A stretch of DNA of 34,844 nt. It comes from Devosia equisanguinis (GTDB lineage: Bacteria > Pseudomonadota > Alphaproteobacteria > Rhizobiales > Hyphomicrobiaceae). Under the pieces are notes generated by a model, which had not been told where the DNA came from, searched no databases, and saw only the letters and a list, made by a program, of their open reading frames with translations. The stretch spans positions 1 to 34,844 of the forward strand of contig CAMAYR010000024.1 in assembly GCA_945862355.1 (NCBI GenBank), in the 5' to 3' direction. Positions within the stretch are counted from its first letter, which is position 1; every line of letters begins with the position of its first letter. A program made the translations under genes and the position numbers. Positions 9,499 through 18,268 of the stretch are shown in pieces.

Positions 9499-10752
9499 TT
9501 GCGTCAACTCGAGGCGCGCGAGGCCAGCGGTGATCCGTTGATGGCGCTCGATGGGCAAGGTCTCAAAGATGGCCTCCTGAAGGCGCTTGCTTCCAATCGT
9601 ATATTCGCGGCGCGTGCGAAGCTCGTCGAGACCATCGAGCTGCTGGCGAACGATCGATCCCCTACTGTTGCAACCTCGGGACAAACTTCGCTGGTCAGTC
9701 GGATCGTCCTGCTGAGCGAGCCGTCTGGCGAGCAGTTCCGGGCGCGCCTGCGCATGAAGCCCGTGGAGCCTGTGCCGGTTTCCGCTCCCGCGAGCCACCC
9801 CTTCGTCGAGCCTCGTCCAGGGGAACCGGTCCCGGCCGGGCTGCCGGATCCTCTCGAGTTGATCGATGGCCTGGGCCGTCGCGCAGTCGAGAAGCTGCTG
9901 GACGGTGGCGTGACGCGCTATGCCGAGATCGCTGAGTGGACGAGTGTCCAGGTGGGCGCGTGGCGCGCTCGGCTGGATGGTCTGGCGCACGGATCGGTCG
10001 GCTGGTGGATCGAGCAGGCAGCCGTTCTGGCCGCTGGTCGGTCGACGCACTTCGCCGATCGCGTCCGTCGCGGGGAGTTCGCGTCCCTCGCGACCTCGCC
10101 CGAGCCCGAGCCGCCACGGCCGTGGTCGCCCGATCAGTTGCCGGCGCACGATCAATCGCCTGCCTGCACGCAGGATGGTTACAGCGCTTTTGCCGATATG
10201 CTCGCCCCTACACTCTTCGCAGTGCCAGCGCTTCCGGATTCCGACGTCGGCAGTCTCAAGGCTGAGGATCTGGCGCGAACGCTGGCAGAGGGCGAGGTGA
10301 GCGCTACGTCATCGCCACCACCGCTACCCGAGAGACTGATGCCCGTGGCCGATGCGCCGCAAAATGATACGGAGCCCGCAACGCGGGGGAGCGCAGCCCG
10401 AGGCGGCTACGTGCGGCCTCGGCGCGGTTCCGAGCCGCTGTTGGAGGAAAGCGAGGTGCGGGTGATCGAGCGCGCGGCCGCTGTTGCCGAGACGGCCCTC
10501 GCTAAGCCGGACAGGCTTCGTCCCCGTACCCTGCGCCAACGCCTCGAAGCGTTGCAACCGCCTGATCGCTTCGAGGCTTCATCGTATGCCGCTTACCGAG
10601 GCAGCATCGAGGAGGCGAGCGTGACCATACTTGCCGCCGCCGGCGAGACGAGGCCCGCACCAGTGCCCGCGGCAGATTCAGCCGTAGCCGATAGCGCCGC
10701 CTCGTTGGGCCACAAGAGCCGTTTCCTCCGCGCATTGACCGGTAAGACCTGA
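9499..10752 (+). CDS. helix-hairpin-helix-like protein, remaining open frame
   Basis: The open part encodes 417 aa from a TTG with no visible ribosome binding site; the real start is probably ATG 9388, before an in-frame TAG. Seen in order: a charged helical N-terminus continuous with the interrupted coiled coil; a Pro-rich linker at about 85-114; a compact domain at 115-194 with LELIDGLGRRAVEKLLDGGV, then AEIAEWT, then GWWIEQAAVLAAG. This resembles the helix-hairpin-helix-like (DUF4332/NuoE-tail) fold that follows some alphaproteobacterial NADH dehydrogenase subunits. A long disordered stretch leads to a conserved-looking C-terminal patch (PDRFEASSYAAYRGSIEEASVTI, about 354-376). Similar proteins occur in Rhizobiales without a known role. 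It is not NuoE: the thioredoxin-like Fe-S domain is missing. Confidence 0.7.
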   Translation: MRQLEAREASGDPLMALDGQGLKDGLLKALASNRIFAARAKLVETIELLANDRSPTVATSGQTSLVSRIVLLSEPSGEQFRARLRMKPVEPVPVSAPASHPFVEPRPGEPVPAGLPDPLELIDGLGRRAVEKLLDGGVTRYAEIAEWTSVQVGAWRARLDGLAHGSVGWWIEQAAVLAAGRSTHFADRVRRGEFASLATSPEPEPPRPWSPDQLPAHDQSPACTQDGYSAFADMLAPTLFAVPALPDSDVGSLKAEDLARTLAEGEVSATSSPPPLPERLMPVADAPQNDTEPATRGSAARGGYVRPRRGSEPLLEESEVRVIERAAAVAETALAKPDRLRPRTLRQRLEALQPPDRFEASSYAAYRGSIEEASVTILAAAGETRPAPVPAADSAVADSAASLGHKSRFLRALTGKT

Positions 10753-10883
10753 TTGCCTGGTCCGGCACGGCGAGGCCCGCAGTATGCTGCACATCAGCTG
10801 CGCGTGATGTCCGCATGAGTTTCTCCCCGTGCTACGTGCTCGCGAGCATTGATAAGAGCGCCCATCGCAAGGAACATGCTGGC

Positions 10884-12554
10884 ATGATTTCGAACGACGG
10901 CATTCGATCAGACGAGGATCTCGTTGGTGCCCTCGCGCACCTTCTCGCCGCGGCTGATCGCGTGCTCCATGCTTCACGCCGAGGCGTGACGAGGCAGGTG
11001 GAGCGCGCGGGCGGCATAGATCCCGTGCAACACACAGCGCACGGCCTCGCCTGGCTCGCCACGTACGTCGAGGCGCTGCGGCAGCTCGCGCGTTGGATTG
11101 CCGAGTTGAAGGCAACCGGCCGACTGGGTGAGTTGGAGCGCCTCATCGCGTCGCTCGGCGCGCGCGAGCTTGCCCGCCAGATCGCGGGCGGCATCGCCAT
11201 GAGCCCCGGCGAGCACGTTCGCTTGCTCGACCTGGAAGTGCCACTGCTCGAGATCCGGGCCATCGAGGACGCGGTGGAACGCGCACTTCCAGTCCAGGCA
11301 GCCATTCACGAGCGCGCCCGGTTGGCCGCGCTCATTGCAGACGAAACGGGCGCCACCACCTTCGGCGACACCGGCCTCGACGAGACGCACGCCGCCATGC
11401 GCGAGGAAATTTGGCGATTTTCGCGTGACGAGGTTGTTCCCTACGCCCACGGATGGCATCTCGCCAACGCCTATATCCCCGACGAGGTCATCGCGAAACT
11501 GTCAGCACTCGGGGCGTTCGGCGTCTCTATACCGGAGGCGTGGGGCGGACTAGGCCTCGGCAAGGAAGCGATGTGCGTCGTCTCCGAGGAGCTGTCGCGC
11601 GGCTGGATCGGCGTCGGCTCGCTCGGCACCCGCGCGGAGATCGCCGCCGAGCTGATCCTCGCCCACGGTAGCGGAGCGCAGAAGCAGGGTTATCTTCCGC
11701 GTATCGCCGCTGGTGAGATCCTGCCGACGGCGGTATTCACCGAGCCCGATACCGGCTCCGATCTCGCCAGTCTGAGGACGCGCGCGGTGCGCGCTGGCGA
11801 AGGGTGGCGCGTCACCGGCCAGAAGACCTGGACGACGCACGGCGCGCGCGCAGACCTCATGACGCTGCTCGTGCGCACCGATCCGGCAGCTGCGGGTTAC
11901 AGAGGCCTTTCGATGCTGCTGGCCGAGAAGCCACGCGGCACCGATGCCGATCCCTTCCCCGCGCCCGGCATGTCGGGCAGCGAGATCGAAGTGCTCGGCT
12001 ATCGCGGCATGAAGGAGTACGAGATTTCCTTCGAGGATTTCGCGGTGCCGTCAGATGCGCTGCTCGGCGGGGCGGAGGGGCCGGGATTGAACCAGGGCTT
12101 CAAGCAATTGATGTCGTCGTTCGAGGCGGCCCGCATCCAGACGGCGGCTCGCTCGATCGGTGTCGCGCAATCTGCCCTCGATCTGGCGCTCGCCTATGCG
12201 CACGATCGGCGCCAGTTCGGGCGTCCGATCTACGCGTTTCCGCGCGTCGCCGACAAGATCGTCGCGATGGCCGTCGAGATCATGATCGCGCGCCAGCTCA
12301 CCTACTTTGCCGCCCGCGCCAAGGACCAGGGCCGCCGCTGCGATCTGGAAGCGGGGATGGCGAAGTTGTTCGCCGCGCGCGTGGCGTGGAATGCGGCCGA
12401 CAACGCGGTGCAGATCCACGGCGGCAACGGCTTCGCGCTCGAGTATCCCGTGAGCCGTGTGCTCTGCGATGCGCGCATCCTGAGCATCTTCGAAGGTGCC
12501 GCCGAGATCCAGGCCCAGGTCATCGCACGCCGGCTGATCGAGGGTGGGAATTGA
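10884..12554 (+). CDS. mcd: (2S)-methylsuccinyl-CoA dehydrogenase
   Basis: FAD-dependent acyl-CoA dehydrogenase (556 aa) that oxidises (2S)-methylsuccinyl-CoA to mesaconyl-CoA in the ethylmalonyl-CoA pathway. It carries the roughly 160-residue N-terminal extension that separates Mcd from ordinary 380-aa acyl-CoA dehydrogenases, including HTAHGLAWLATYVEALRQ, a signature I associate with Mcd. The dehydrogenase core shows VVSEELSRGWIGVGSLGTR, AVFTEPDTGSDLAS, VLGYRGMKEYEI, ARIQTAARSIGVAQ, AYAHDRRQFGRPI, QIHGGNGFALEYPVSR and IFEGAAEIQ. Glu537 in the last motif is the usual catalytic-base position. ATG 10884 follows AAGGAA at a good distance; a longer reading from 10815 is not supported. No other pathway gene (ccr, ecm, mch) is adjacent. 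It converges on tkt. Confidence 0.9.
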   Translation: MISNDGIRSDEDLVGALAHLLAAADRVLHASRRGVTRQVERAGGIDPVQHTAHGLAWLATYVEALRQLARWIAELKATGRLGELERLIASLGARELARQIAGGIAMSPGEHVRLLDLEVPLLEIRAIEDAVERALPVQAAIHERARLAALIADETGATTFGDTGLDETHAAMREEIWRFSRDEVVPYAHGWHLANAYIPDEVIAKLSALGAFGVSIPEAWGGLGLGKEAMCVVSEELSRGWIGVGSLGTRAEIAAELILAHGSGAQKQGYLPRIAAGEILPTAVFTEPDTGSDLASLRTRAVRAGEGWRVTGQKTWTTHGARADLMTLLVRTDPAAAGYRGLSMLLAEKPRGTDADPFPAPGMSGSEIEVLGYRGMKEYEISFEDFAVPSDALLGGAEGPGLNQGFKQLMSSFEAARIQTAARSIGVAQSALDLALAYAHDRRQFGRPIYAFPRVADKIVAMAVEIMIARQLTYFAARAKDQGRRCDLEAGMAKLFAARVAWNAADNAVQIHGGNGFALEYPVSRVLCDARILSIFEGAAEIQAQVIARRLIEGGN

Positions 12555-12559
12555 GCGGG

Positions 12560-12704
12560 CCAGGGCCCCCGGCCCTGGTTGGAGAGCGCGAGAGGCGGAT
12601 AGCCTCTCGCATGGCCGGCAGGCCACCGAAACGTGGCGCGAGGTCTATTCGCGGCACAGCCGCGACTGGGCCAGCCCAGACCCGCCGGGGAAAGTATTCC
12701 CCGG
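12560..12704. repeat. array of perfect hairpins between mcd and tkt
   Basis: Five clear perfect stem-loops follow one another. They are 12560-12578 (8-bp stem CCAGGGCC, loop CCC), 12588-12610 (9-bp stem GCGAGAGGC, 5-base loop), 12612-12625 (5-bp stem TGGCC), 12650-12664 (6-bp stem CGCGGC, 3-base loop) and 12685-12704 (8-bp stem CCGGGGAA, 4-base loop). A sixth, weaker one (CTGGGC/GCCCAG) lies at about 12667-12680. The first starts five bases after the mcd stop and could end its transcript. A short T run at 12715-12719 follows the last. No protein is supported here. Confidence 0.75.
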
Positions 12705-12762
12705 ACCCCATCTATTTTTCCGACTCTCGATGCTCGCGGACGCGCCCAACACCCTGACGTGG

Positions 12763-12785
12763 ATGGCCCGGCCGAGCCGGGCCAT
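12763..12785 (-). terminator. strong hairpin downstream of tkt
   Basis: A perfect 10-bp stem (ATGGCCCGGC with GCCGGGCCAT) closes a 3-base CGA loop, 18 bases beyond the tkt stop codon. No T tract follows on the minus strand, so it is not a textbook intrinsic terminator. It may stop polymerase or protect the mRNA 3' end, and it could act in both directions for these convergent genes. Confidence 0.5.
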
Positions 12786-12803
12786 GACGGCTGGGAGGCA
12801 GCG

Positions 12804-14816
12804 CTAGCCCTTCACGAGCTTCCGCGCGGCTGCCGCCACCGCATCGGCCGTGATGCCGAAGTGTTCGTAGAGCTGGCCCGCAGGTGCTGATGCGCCGAAG
12901 TCCGACATGCCGATGAACACGTCCTTGCGGCGCAGGATCTCCGACCAGCCCTGCTTGACGCCGGCCTCGATCGCGACGCGCGGGGCGTCTCCCAGCACGG
13001 TGTCGATATAGCTCTCGGGTTGCTTACGGAATAGCTCGAACGACGGCACGGACACGACGGCGGCATCGATGCCCTCGGCTGCCAGCATGTCTGCCGCTTT
13101 CATCGCGAGGCCGACTTCCGAGCCGGTGCCGAACAGCGTGACCGCGCGCGTGCCGCTCTTGGCTTCGCGCACGACGTAGGCGCCCTTCGCGCTCAGGTTC
13201 TCATCGGTGTGCACGGGGCGCAGGTTCATCACGCCCTGGCGGGTGAGCGCCAGAACCGACGGCGCGTCGATCGATTTGATCGCGAGTTCCCAGCACTCCG
13301 TCGTCTCGACGCCATCGGCGGGACGGAACACCTGCACGTTCGGCATGCAGCGCAACGCGGCGAGATGCTCGACGGGCTGATGCGTCGGGCCGTCCTCGCC
13401 CAGGCCGATACTGTCGTGCGTCATGACGTAGATCACGCGCTGCTTCATCAGGGCGGATAAGCGGATCGACGGCCGGCAGTAGTCGGTGAACACGAGGAAC
13501 GTGCCGCCGTAGGGGATGATGCCGCCGTAGAGCGCCATGCCGTTCATGGCAGCCGCCATGCCGTGCTCGCGAACGCCGTAGTAGATATAGCTGCCCTCGA
13601 ACTTGCCCTTCGCGACGGCTACTTGTGCCTTGGTCTTAGTGTTGTTGGAGCCGGTGAGATCGGCCGAGCCGCCGATCAGCGCGGGACACGCCGGTACCAG
13701 CTTTTCGAGCGCCATCTCCGACCAGACGCGCGTGGCCTTCTCGGACTTCTCTGCGGATGCTGCCTGCTTCAGCGCCTTCACGGCTTCGGCAAGGGCGGGG
13801 CCGGCAGCCTTGGCGGGATGCTCGAATGCATCGCGCACTTTCGCATCGAGCTTGGCGTAACGCTTCTCCCACGAAGCACGCTCTTCCGCGCCGCGCTTGG
13901 CCGTGGCGGTCCAGGCCGCGCGGATGTCGGCGGGGATCTCGAACGGCGCGTGCGGCCAGCCGAGCTTCTCGCGCGCGGCCTTGATCTCGTCGGCGCCGAG
14001 CGGCGAGCCGTGCACGCCGGAAGTACCCTGCTTCTTGGGCGCGCCGAAGCCGATGATCGTCTTGCAGGCGATCAGCCACGGCTTCGACGTATCGCCCCGG
14101 GCCGCTGCCATTGCCGCGTCGATCGCGGCCGCATCGTGACCGTCGCAGGCCGCAGTGTTCCACCCGGCCGCCTTGAAGCGAGCGATCTGGTCATCGGAGG
14201 TACTCAGGCTCGTCGGCCCGTCGATCGAGATGGAGTTGTCGTCCCACAGCACGATCAGGCGACCGAGACCCAGGTGGCCCGCGAGCGTGATCGCCTCCTG
14301 GCTGATGCCCTCCATCAGGCAGCCGTCTCCCGCGATGCACCAGGTGTGATGTTCGATCACGTCGGAGCCGAGCCGCGCGTTCCAAAGACGCTCGGCGAGC
14401 GCCATGCCGACCGCATTGGCGATGCCCTGGCCGAGCGGACCCGTCGTCGTCTCGATGCCCTCGGCGTGGCCGTACTCGGGATGGCCGGCGGTCTTGGCGC
14501 CGAGCTGCCGGAAGCTCTTGATCTCGTCGAGCGTCATGCCGGGATAGCCGGTCAGGTGGAGCGTCGCGTAGAGCAGCGTCGAGCCGTGGCCGGCCGACAG
14601 TACGAAGCGGTCGCGGTTGGGCCATTTCGGGGTAGCCGGATCGAACCGCAGGAAGTCGCGGTATAGAACCGTGGCGACATCGGCCATGCCCATCGGCATG
14701 CCGGGATGACCCGACTTGGCCGCCTCCACTGCGTCCATCGCCAGCGCTCGGATCGCATTTGCCATGTCGGCGTGAGAAACCGCGTTGTTGCCTGCCGCGC
14801 CTGCGGAAGTCGCCAT
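12804..14816 (-). CDS. tkt: transketolase
   Basis: Thiamine-diphosphate enzyme (670 aa) that moves two-carbon ketol units between sugar phosphates in the non-oxidative pentose phosphate pathway, and in the Calvin or ribulose-monophosphate cycles where present. Seen: the N-terminal SGHPGMPMGMAD motif with His37; GPLGQGIANAVGMALAE; the ThDP signature GDGCLMEG (163-170) ending in the WDDN stretch (191-194); the pyrimidine-domain motif YYGVREHGMAAAMNG with its conserved Glu; and HDSIGLGEDGPTHQP. ATG 14816 is chosen over an upstream start at 14930: GGTGG precedes it by six bases and the earlier codons do not resemble the family. It diverges from glyS. The gap and pgk genes that often accompany tkt in Rhizobiales are not in this window. 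Confidence 0.96.
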   Translation of the reverse strand: MATSAGAAGNNAVSHADMANAIRALAMDAVEAAKSGHPGMPMGMADVATVLYRDFLRFDPATPKWPNRDRFVLSAGHGSTLLYATLHLTGYPGMTLDEIKSFRQLGAKTAGHPEYGHAEGIETTTGPLGQGIANAVGMALAERLWNARLGSDVIEHHTWCIAGDGCLMEGISQEAITLAGHLGLGRLIVLWDDNSISIDGPTSLSTSDDQIARFKAAGWNTAACDGHDAAAIDAAMAAARGDTSKPWLIACKTIIGFGAPKKQGTSGVHGSPLGADEIKAAREKLGWPHAPFEIPADIRAAWTATAKRGAEERASWEKRYAKLDAKVRDAFEHPAKAAGPALAEAVKALKQAASAEKSEKATRVWSEMALEKLVPACPALIGGSADLTGSNNTKTKAQVAVAKGKFEGSYIYYGVREHGMAAAMNGMALYGGIIPYGGTFLVFTDYCRPSIRLSALMKQRVIYVMTHDSIGLGEDGPTHQPVEHLAALRCMPNVQVFRPADGVETTECWELAIKSIDAPSVLALTRQGVMNLRPVHTDENLSAKGAYVVREAKSGTRAVTLFGTGSEVGLAMKAADMLAAEGIDAAVVSVPSFELFRKQPESYIDTVLGDAPRVAIEAGVKQGWSEILRRKDVFIGMSDFGASAPAGQLYEHFGITADAVAAAARKLVKG

Positions 14817-14995
14817 ATCAGCCACCGTTGTCTTATCTGGATTTGTCGAGGGGCATCGCCAGATCAGCGACTCGCCACCCTGGGGCCGTATTAGCGATGC
14901 AACCAGGGTGCGTCTACGGGCTGCGGCCAATCAGCCGGGGAAGACGCGCACCGTCGTTCAATATCTCGTTCTGGCGTTTGTCAGGCGCCATGCAC

Positions 14996-15030
14996 CTTAG
15001 CGCTTCGCGCCGCGCCCCGCCCGCGCTAAG
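14996..15030. promoter_or_regulatory. inverted repeat upstream of glyS
   Basis: CTTAGCGC at 14996-15003 and its exact complement GCGCTAAG at 15023-15030 flank a 19-base GC-rich spacer, ending 35 bases before the glyS ATG. It could be a leader hairpin or a binding site for a dimeric regulator. The sequence alone does not decide between these, and no T-box features are seen. Confidence 0.4.
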
Positions 15031-15065
15031 AAGCCCTGAACCGATTTGTCACCGAGATCTGCCCC

Positions 15066-17189
15066 ATGCCCCAACTGCTGATAGAGCTATTCTCCGAGGA
15101 AATTCCGGCGCGTATGCAGGCCCGCGCCGCCGACGACCTGAAGCGGCTGATGCTCGACGGCCTCAAGGCGCACGGGCTCGAGAGTGCGAATGCGGCAGCC
15201 TTCGCCACGCCGCGCCGGCTGGCCCTCGTCGTGGACGATCTGCCGGAGAGATCGCCGGAGATATCCGAGGAGCGTAAGGGCCCCCGTGTCGGCGCGCCCG
15301 AGAAGGCGATCGAGGGATTTCTGAAGGGCGCTGGCCTCGCCTCCATCGACGATGCCGAGATCGTCAAGGACGAGAAGAAGGGCGATTACTACGTCGCGCG
15401 TATCGAGAAACCCGGCCGTGCAGCGGGCGAGATCGTCGCCGCGGTGCTCCCCGATGTGATCCGTAAGTTCCCCTGGCCGAAGTCGCAGCGCTGGGGCGCG
15501 GGCACGCTCACATGGGTGCGGCCGCTCCACTCGATCATCTGCATGATCGACGGCAAGGTGGTGCCAATCGAGGTCGATGGCATCCGCGCTGGCGACACCA
15601 CGCGCGGGCATCGCTTCCACGGAAACCAGCCCTTCGCGGTGACGAGCTTCGAGGACTACGGGAAGAAGCTCAAGGCCCACAAGGCGCTGCTGCCAGCGTC
15701 GGAGCGCGCGGCCTGGATCGCCGAGCAGGCGCGCGAGGTGGCGGCGGGCGCCAAGCTCGAGCTGGTCGAGGACGAGGCGCTGCTCGCGGAGAACGCCGGC
15801 CTCACCGAATGGCCGACCGTCCTGATGGGGACGTTCGACGAGGCGTTCCTCGCGGTGCCGGCCGAATGCCTCATCACGTCGATGAAGAGCCACCAGAAGT
15901 GCTTCTCACTGCGTAACCCCAAGACGGGCAATCTCGCCGCCCGCTTCCTGTGCGTGTCGAACCTGATCGCCAAGGACGGCGGAGCGAGAATCGTCGAGGG
16001 CAACGAGAAGGTGATCCGCGCCCGGCTGTCGGATGCCAAGTTCTTCTGGGATCAGGACCTGAAGCGTCCGCTCGACGAGATGGCGAGCCAGCTTCGCAGC
16101 ATCACCTTCCACGAGAAGCTGGGCTCGCAGTGGGATCGGGTCGAGCGGGTCGCGGAACTAGCGCATCAATTGGCGGGCGCGTGCGATGCCGATCCGGCCG
16201 ATGCGCGTCGCGCTGCCCAGCTTTGCAAGGCCGATCTCGTTTCCGGCATGGTCGGCGAATTTCCCGAGCTGCAGGGCCTGATGGGCCGCTACTATGCGGA
16301 GACCGTCGGCACCAAGCCCGAGATCGCCCGCGCGATCGAGCTGCACTACAAGCCCAAGGGCCCGACCGACACGGTGCCGAAGGAGGAGGACGGCGACGCC
16401 GTCGCCTGCGCCGTGGCGCTCGCCGACAAGCTCGACACGCTGGTCGGCTTCTGGGCGATCGGCGAGAAGCCGACGGGCTCGGGCGATCCCTATCAGTTGC
16501 GGCGCGCGGCGCTAGGCGTGATCCGCATCGTGCTGGAGAATGATTTGCGGCTGCCGCTTGTGCCGGTCGTGCAGCGCCAGTTGACGAGGATGATCGCAGC
16601 GGCCGGCGTCACGGACACGGGAGCCGATGCACTGTTCAACGGTGCCAAGGTACATGGGCAGGCACTCGACCTCCTCTCCTTCTTCGCCGACCGCCTGAAG
16701 GTCCACCTGCGCGAGAAGGGTGCGCGGCACGATCTCATCGACGCGGTGTTCTCGCTCGGTGGGCAGGATGATCTCGCGCTGATCGTCAAGCGGGTCGACG
16801 CGCTGGGCGAGTTCCTCAAGACCGACGACGGCGCCAATCTTCTGGCTGGCGTCAAGCGCGGAGCCAATATCCTCGCCATCGAGGAGAAGAAGGACAAGAA
16901 GAGCTACGCCGGCACCTACGACCTGAAGCTGCTCACAGCCAAGGAGGAGCTGGCGCTCGCGGCCGCTATCGAGGCGGTCAAGCAGGACACGGTGGCCGCG
17001 ATCAACGTCGAGAGCTTTGCGGGTGCCATGCGCGCGCTGGCCGAGCTGCGTGCGCCGGTCGATGCCTTCTTCGAGAAGGTGACGGTCAACGATCCCGATC
17101 CGAAGATCCGCGAGAACCGCCTCCGGATGTTGTCCGAAATCCGCGCAGCGACGCTGAACGTGGCGGATTTCTCGAAGATCGCAGGGTAA
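15066..17189 (+). CDS. glyS: glycyl-tRNA synthetase beta subunit
   Basis: Beta subunit (707 aa, normal length) of the bacterial alpha2beta2 glycyl-tRNA synthetase; it mainly recognises tRNA-Gly, while the alpha subunit GlyQ holds the active site. The family N-terminus [15 protein letters not shown] is at residues 4-18, followed by [37 protein letters not shown], the block [19 protein letters not shown], and [17 protein letters not shown]. An anticodon-binding-like helical region forms the C-terminus. The start is ATG 15066. glyQ is not in the window, although the two subunits are usually neighbours. The gene ends 12 bases before the convergent secreted-protein gene. Confidence 0.96.
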   Translation: MPQLLIELFSEEIPARMQARAADDLKRLMLDGLKAHGLESANAAAFATPRRLALVVDDLPERSPEISEERKGPRVGAPEKAIEGFLKGAGLASIDDAEIVKDEKKGDYYVARIEKPGRAAGEIVAAVLPDVIRKFPWPKSQRWGAGTLTWVRPLHSIICMIDGKVVPIEVDGIRAGDTTRGHRFHGNQPFAVTSFEDYGKKLKAHKALLPASERAAWIAEQAREVAAGAKLELVEDEALLAENAGLTEWPTVLMGTFDEAFLAVPAECLITSMKSHQKCFSLRNPKTGNLAARFLCVSNLIAKDGGARIVEGNEKVIRARLSDAKFFWDQDLKRPLDEMASQLRSITFHEKLGSQWDRVERVAELAHQLAGACDADPADARRAAQLCKADLVSGMVGEFPELQGLMGRYYAETVGTKPEIARAIELHYKPKGPTDTVPKEEDGDAVACAVALADKLDTLVGFWAIGEKPTGSGDPYQLRRAALGVIRIVLENDLRLPLVPVVQRQLTRMIAAAGVTDTGADALFNGAKVHGQALDLLSFFADRLKVHLREKGARHDLIDAVFSLGGQDDLALIVKRVDALGEFLKTDDGANLLAGVKRGANILAIEEKKDKKSYAGTYDLKLLTAKEELALAAAIEAVKQDTVAAINVESFAGAMRALAELRAPVDAFFEKVTVNDPDPKIRENRLRMLSEIRAATLNVADFSKIAG

Positions 17190-17201
17190 GGGGATGGCAA
17201 C

Positions 17202-17495
17202 TCAATCGCCGATGTCGCCCGCCAGATCGTTCATTTGCTCGAAGAATTCCTGCCCGTTGATGCGACCGTTGGGCAGCAGGTAGGTCGTGTTGTCGCGCAT
17301 GCCGGGTTGGCCGCGGATCGGTTCGTAGGTATCGCTGCGGTTCATCCGGGGGGCGGTTCGAGGCACGCGCTTGGCAATCACGACCTTGTCGCCACGGTAG
17401 GCCTTCGCCTTGGCATTGCGAGCCTCGACAGGGGCGTTCGGTGCGAGGCCGGCGAGGAGAACGGCTGCGAGAAACGCGGCAAGCGTCTTGGTCAT
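17202..17495 (-). CDS. small secreted protein of unknown function
   Basis: Protein of 97 aa with a clear signal peptide: MTK, a hydrophobic stretch of Ala and Leu to about residue 18, and a likely signal peptidase I site after PVEA (near residue 25). The mature part is basic at first (NAKAKAYRGDKVV), then polar, with DTYEPIRGQPGMRDNTTYLLPNGRINGQEFFEQM and an acidic end. There are no cysteines and no recognised domain. AAGGGA lies eight bases before the ATG, which supports translation. It is convergent with glyS. I do not recognise the family; periplasmic location is inferred from the signal peptide only. Confidence 0.75.
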   Translation of the reverse strand: MTKTLAAFLAAVLLAGLAPNAPVEARNAKAKAYRGDKVVIAKRVPRTAPRMNRSDTYEPIRGQPGMRDNTTYLLPNGRINGQEFFEQMNDLAGDIGD

Positions 17496-17732
17496 GGCGA
17501 TGATCCCTTAGCCAATTGCACTGAGGAGCGCGTCGAACATTGTACCCCAGTCGGGAGCCCGGCGCCGGGGTACTGGAGATCAGTTTTCCGTGAGCGGGAG
17601 CGAAGATCGCGATCAATCGTCCCGCCTTTCACGGTGGATCTCGATGCTTCAACGCTCGACGATGTTGCCCGCGATGGGTGCTGGATTACGACTACTGAGA
17701 CGGCAAGGTTATCGGTGTAATCAAGAGATCGC

Positions 17733-18149
17733 ATGTCGGACCCGAGCGAGCTGCTGTTCGTCTATGGCACGTTGCTTAGCGCCGACAACGGTCGGGCGGG
17801 CCGCGCCCAGCGCGACCGGCTGGCGCGTGAAGCCGTTGTCTTCGGGGCCGGCACTGTCGCGGGGGCGCTGTTCGACCTTGGTCGCTATCCGGGTCTCGTC
17901 GTGGGTGGGGTGGTAACTGGAAGGGTCCACGGCGAGGTGCTCCAGTTGGCCCGAGTGGCGCACACCCTGGCATGGCTCGACGACTACGAGGGGATCATAC
18001 CCGGTCAGCATCCCCACAACGAGTACGAGCGGCGGCGGCTACCCGTGCTGATGGCGACGGGCGAGACCATCGAAGCCTGGGGCTACGTCTATCTGAATTC
18101 TACGATGCCGGCCCGGCTGATTGCTGGTGGAAGTTGGCTCAGGCGCTGA
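17733..18149 (+). CDS. gamma-glutamylcyclotransferase-like (AIG2/GGCT fold) protein
   Basis: Small cytoplasmic protein (138 aa) of the AIG2/GGCT superfamily, whose characterised members cleave gamma-glutamyl amines or peptides to release 5-oxoproline. Seen: the glycine loop FVYGTLLS with YGTL at 11-14; GALFDLGRYPGLV; GEVLQL; and LDDYEG with Glu86 at the expected acid/base position, followed by YERRRLPV and AWGYVYL. The length and motif order match the family; the substrate is not predictable. The ATG is preceded by AAGAGA. It shares its upstream region (17496-17732) with the divergent secreted-protein gene and may be co-transcribed with the exported protein that follows. Confidence 0.85.
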   Translation: MSDPSELLFVYGTLLSADNGRAGRAQRDRLAREAVVFGAGTVAGALFDLGRYPGLVVGGVVTGRVHGEVLQLARVAHTLAWLDDYEGIIPGQHPHNEYERRRLPVLMATGETIEAWGYVYLNSTMPARLIAGGSWLRR

Positions 18150-18268
18150 ATTATCCGCCATGTGCTGCCCAGCACAGCGGTGCCCCGGGAGGCGCCGTAT
18201 TGTCCACCCATCGCCAACACGGAGTGCCGCGGCAAAGCCCGGGCCTCAGCAGAGATGGAGACGGGACA

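Noticed and set aside
13563-14666. Plus-strand open frame (367 codons) opposite tkt
   Set aside because: Shadow of the transketolase gene with no recognisable motif or ribosome binding site.
17972-18268. Longer version of the Ala/Pro/Lys-rich protein starting inside the cyclotransferase gene
   Set aside because: The extension overlaps a supported gene in another frame; ATG 18269 has its own ribosome binding site and is followed by a signal-peptide-like sequence.
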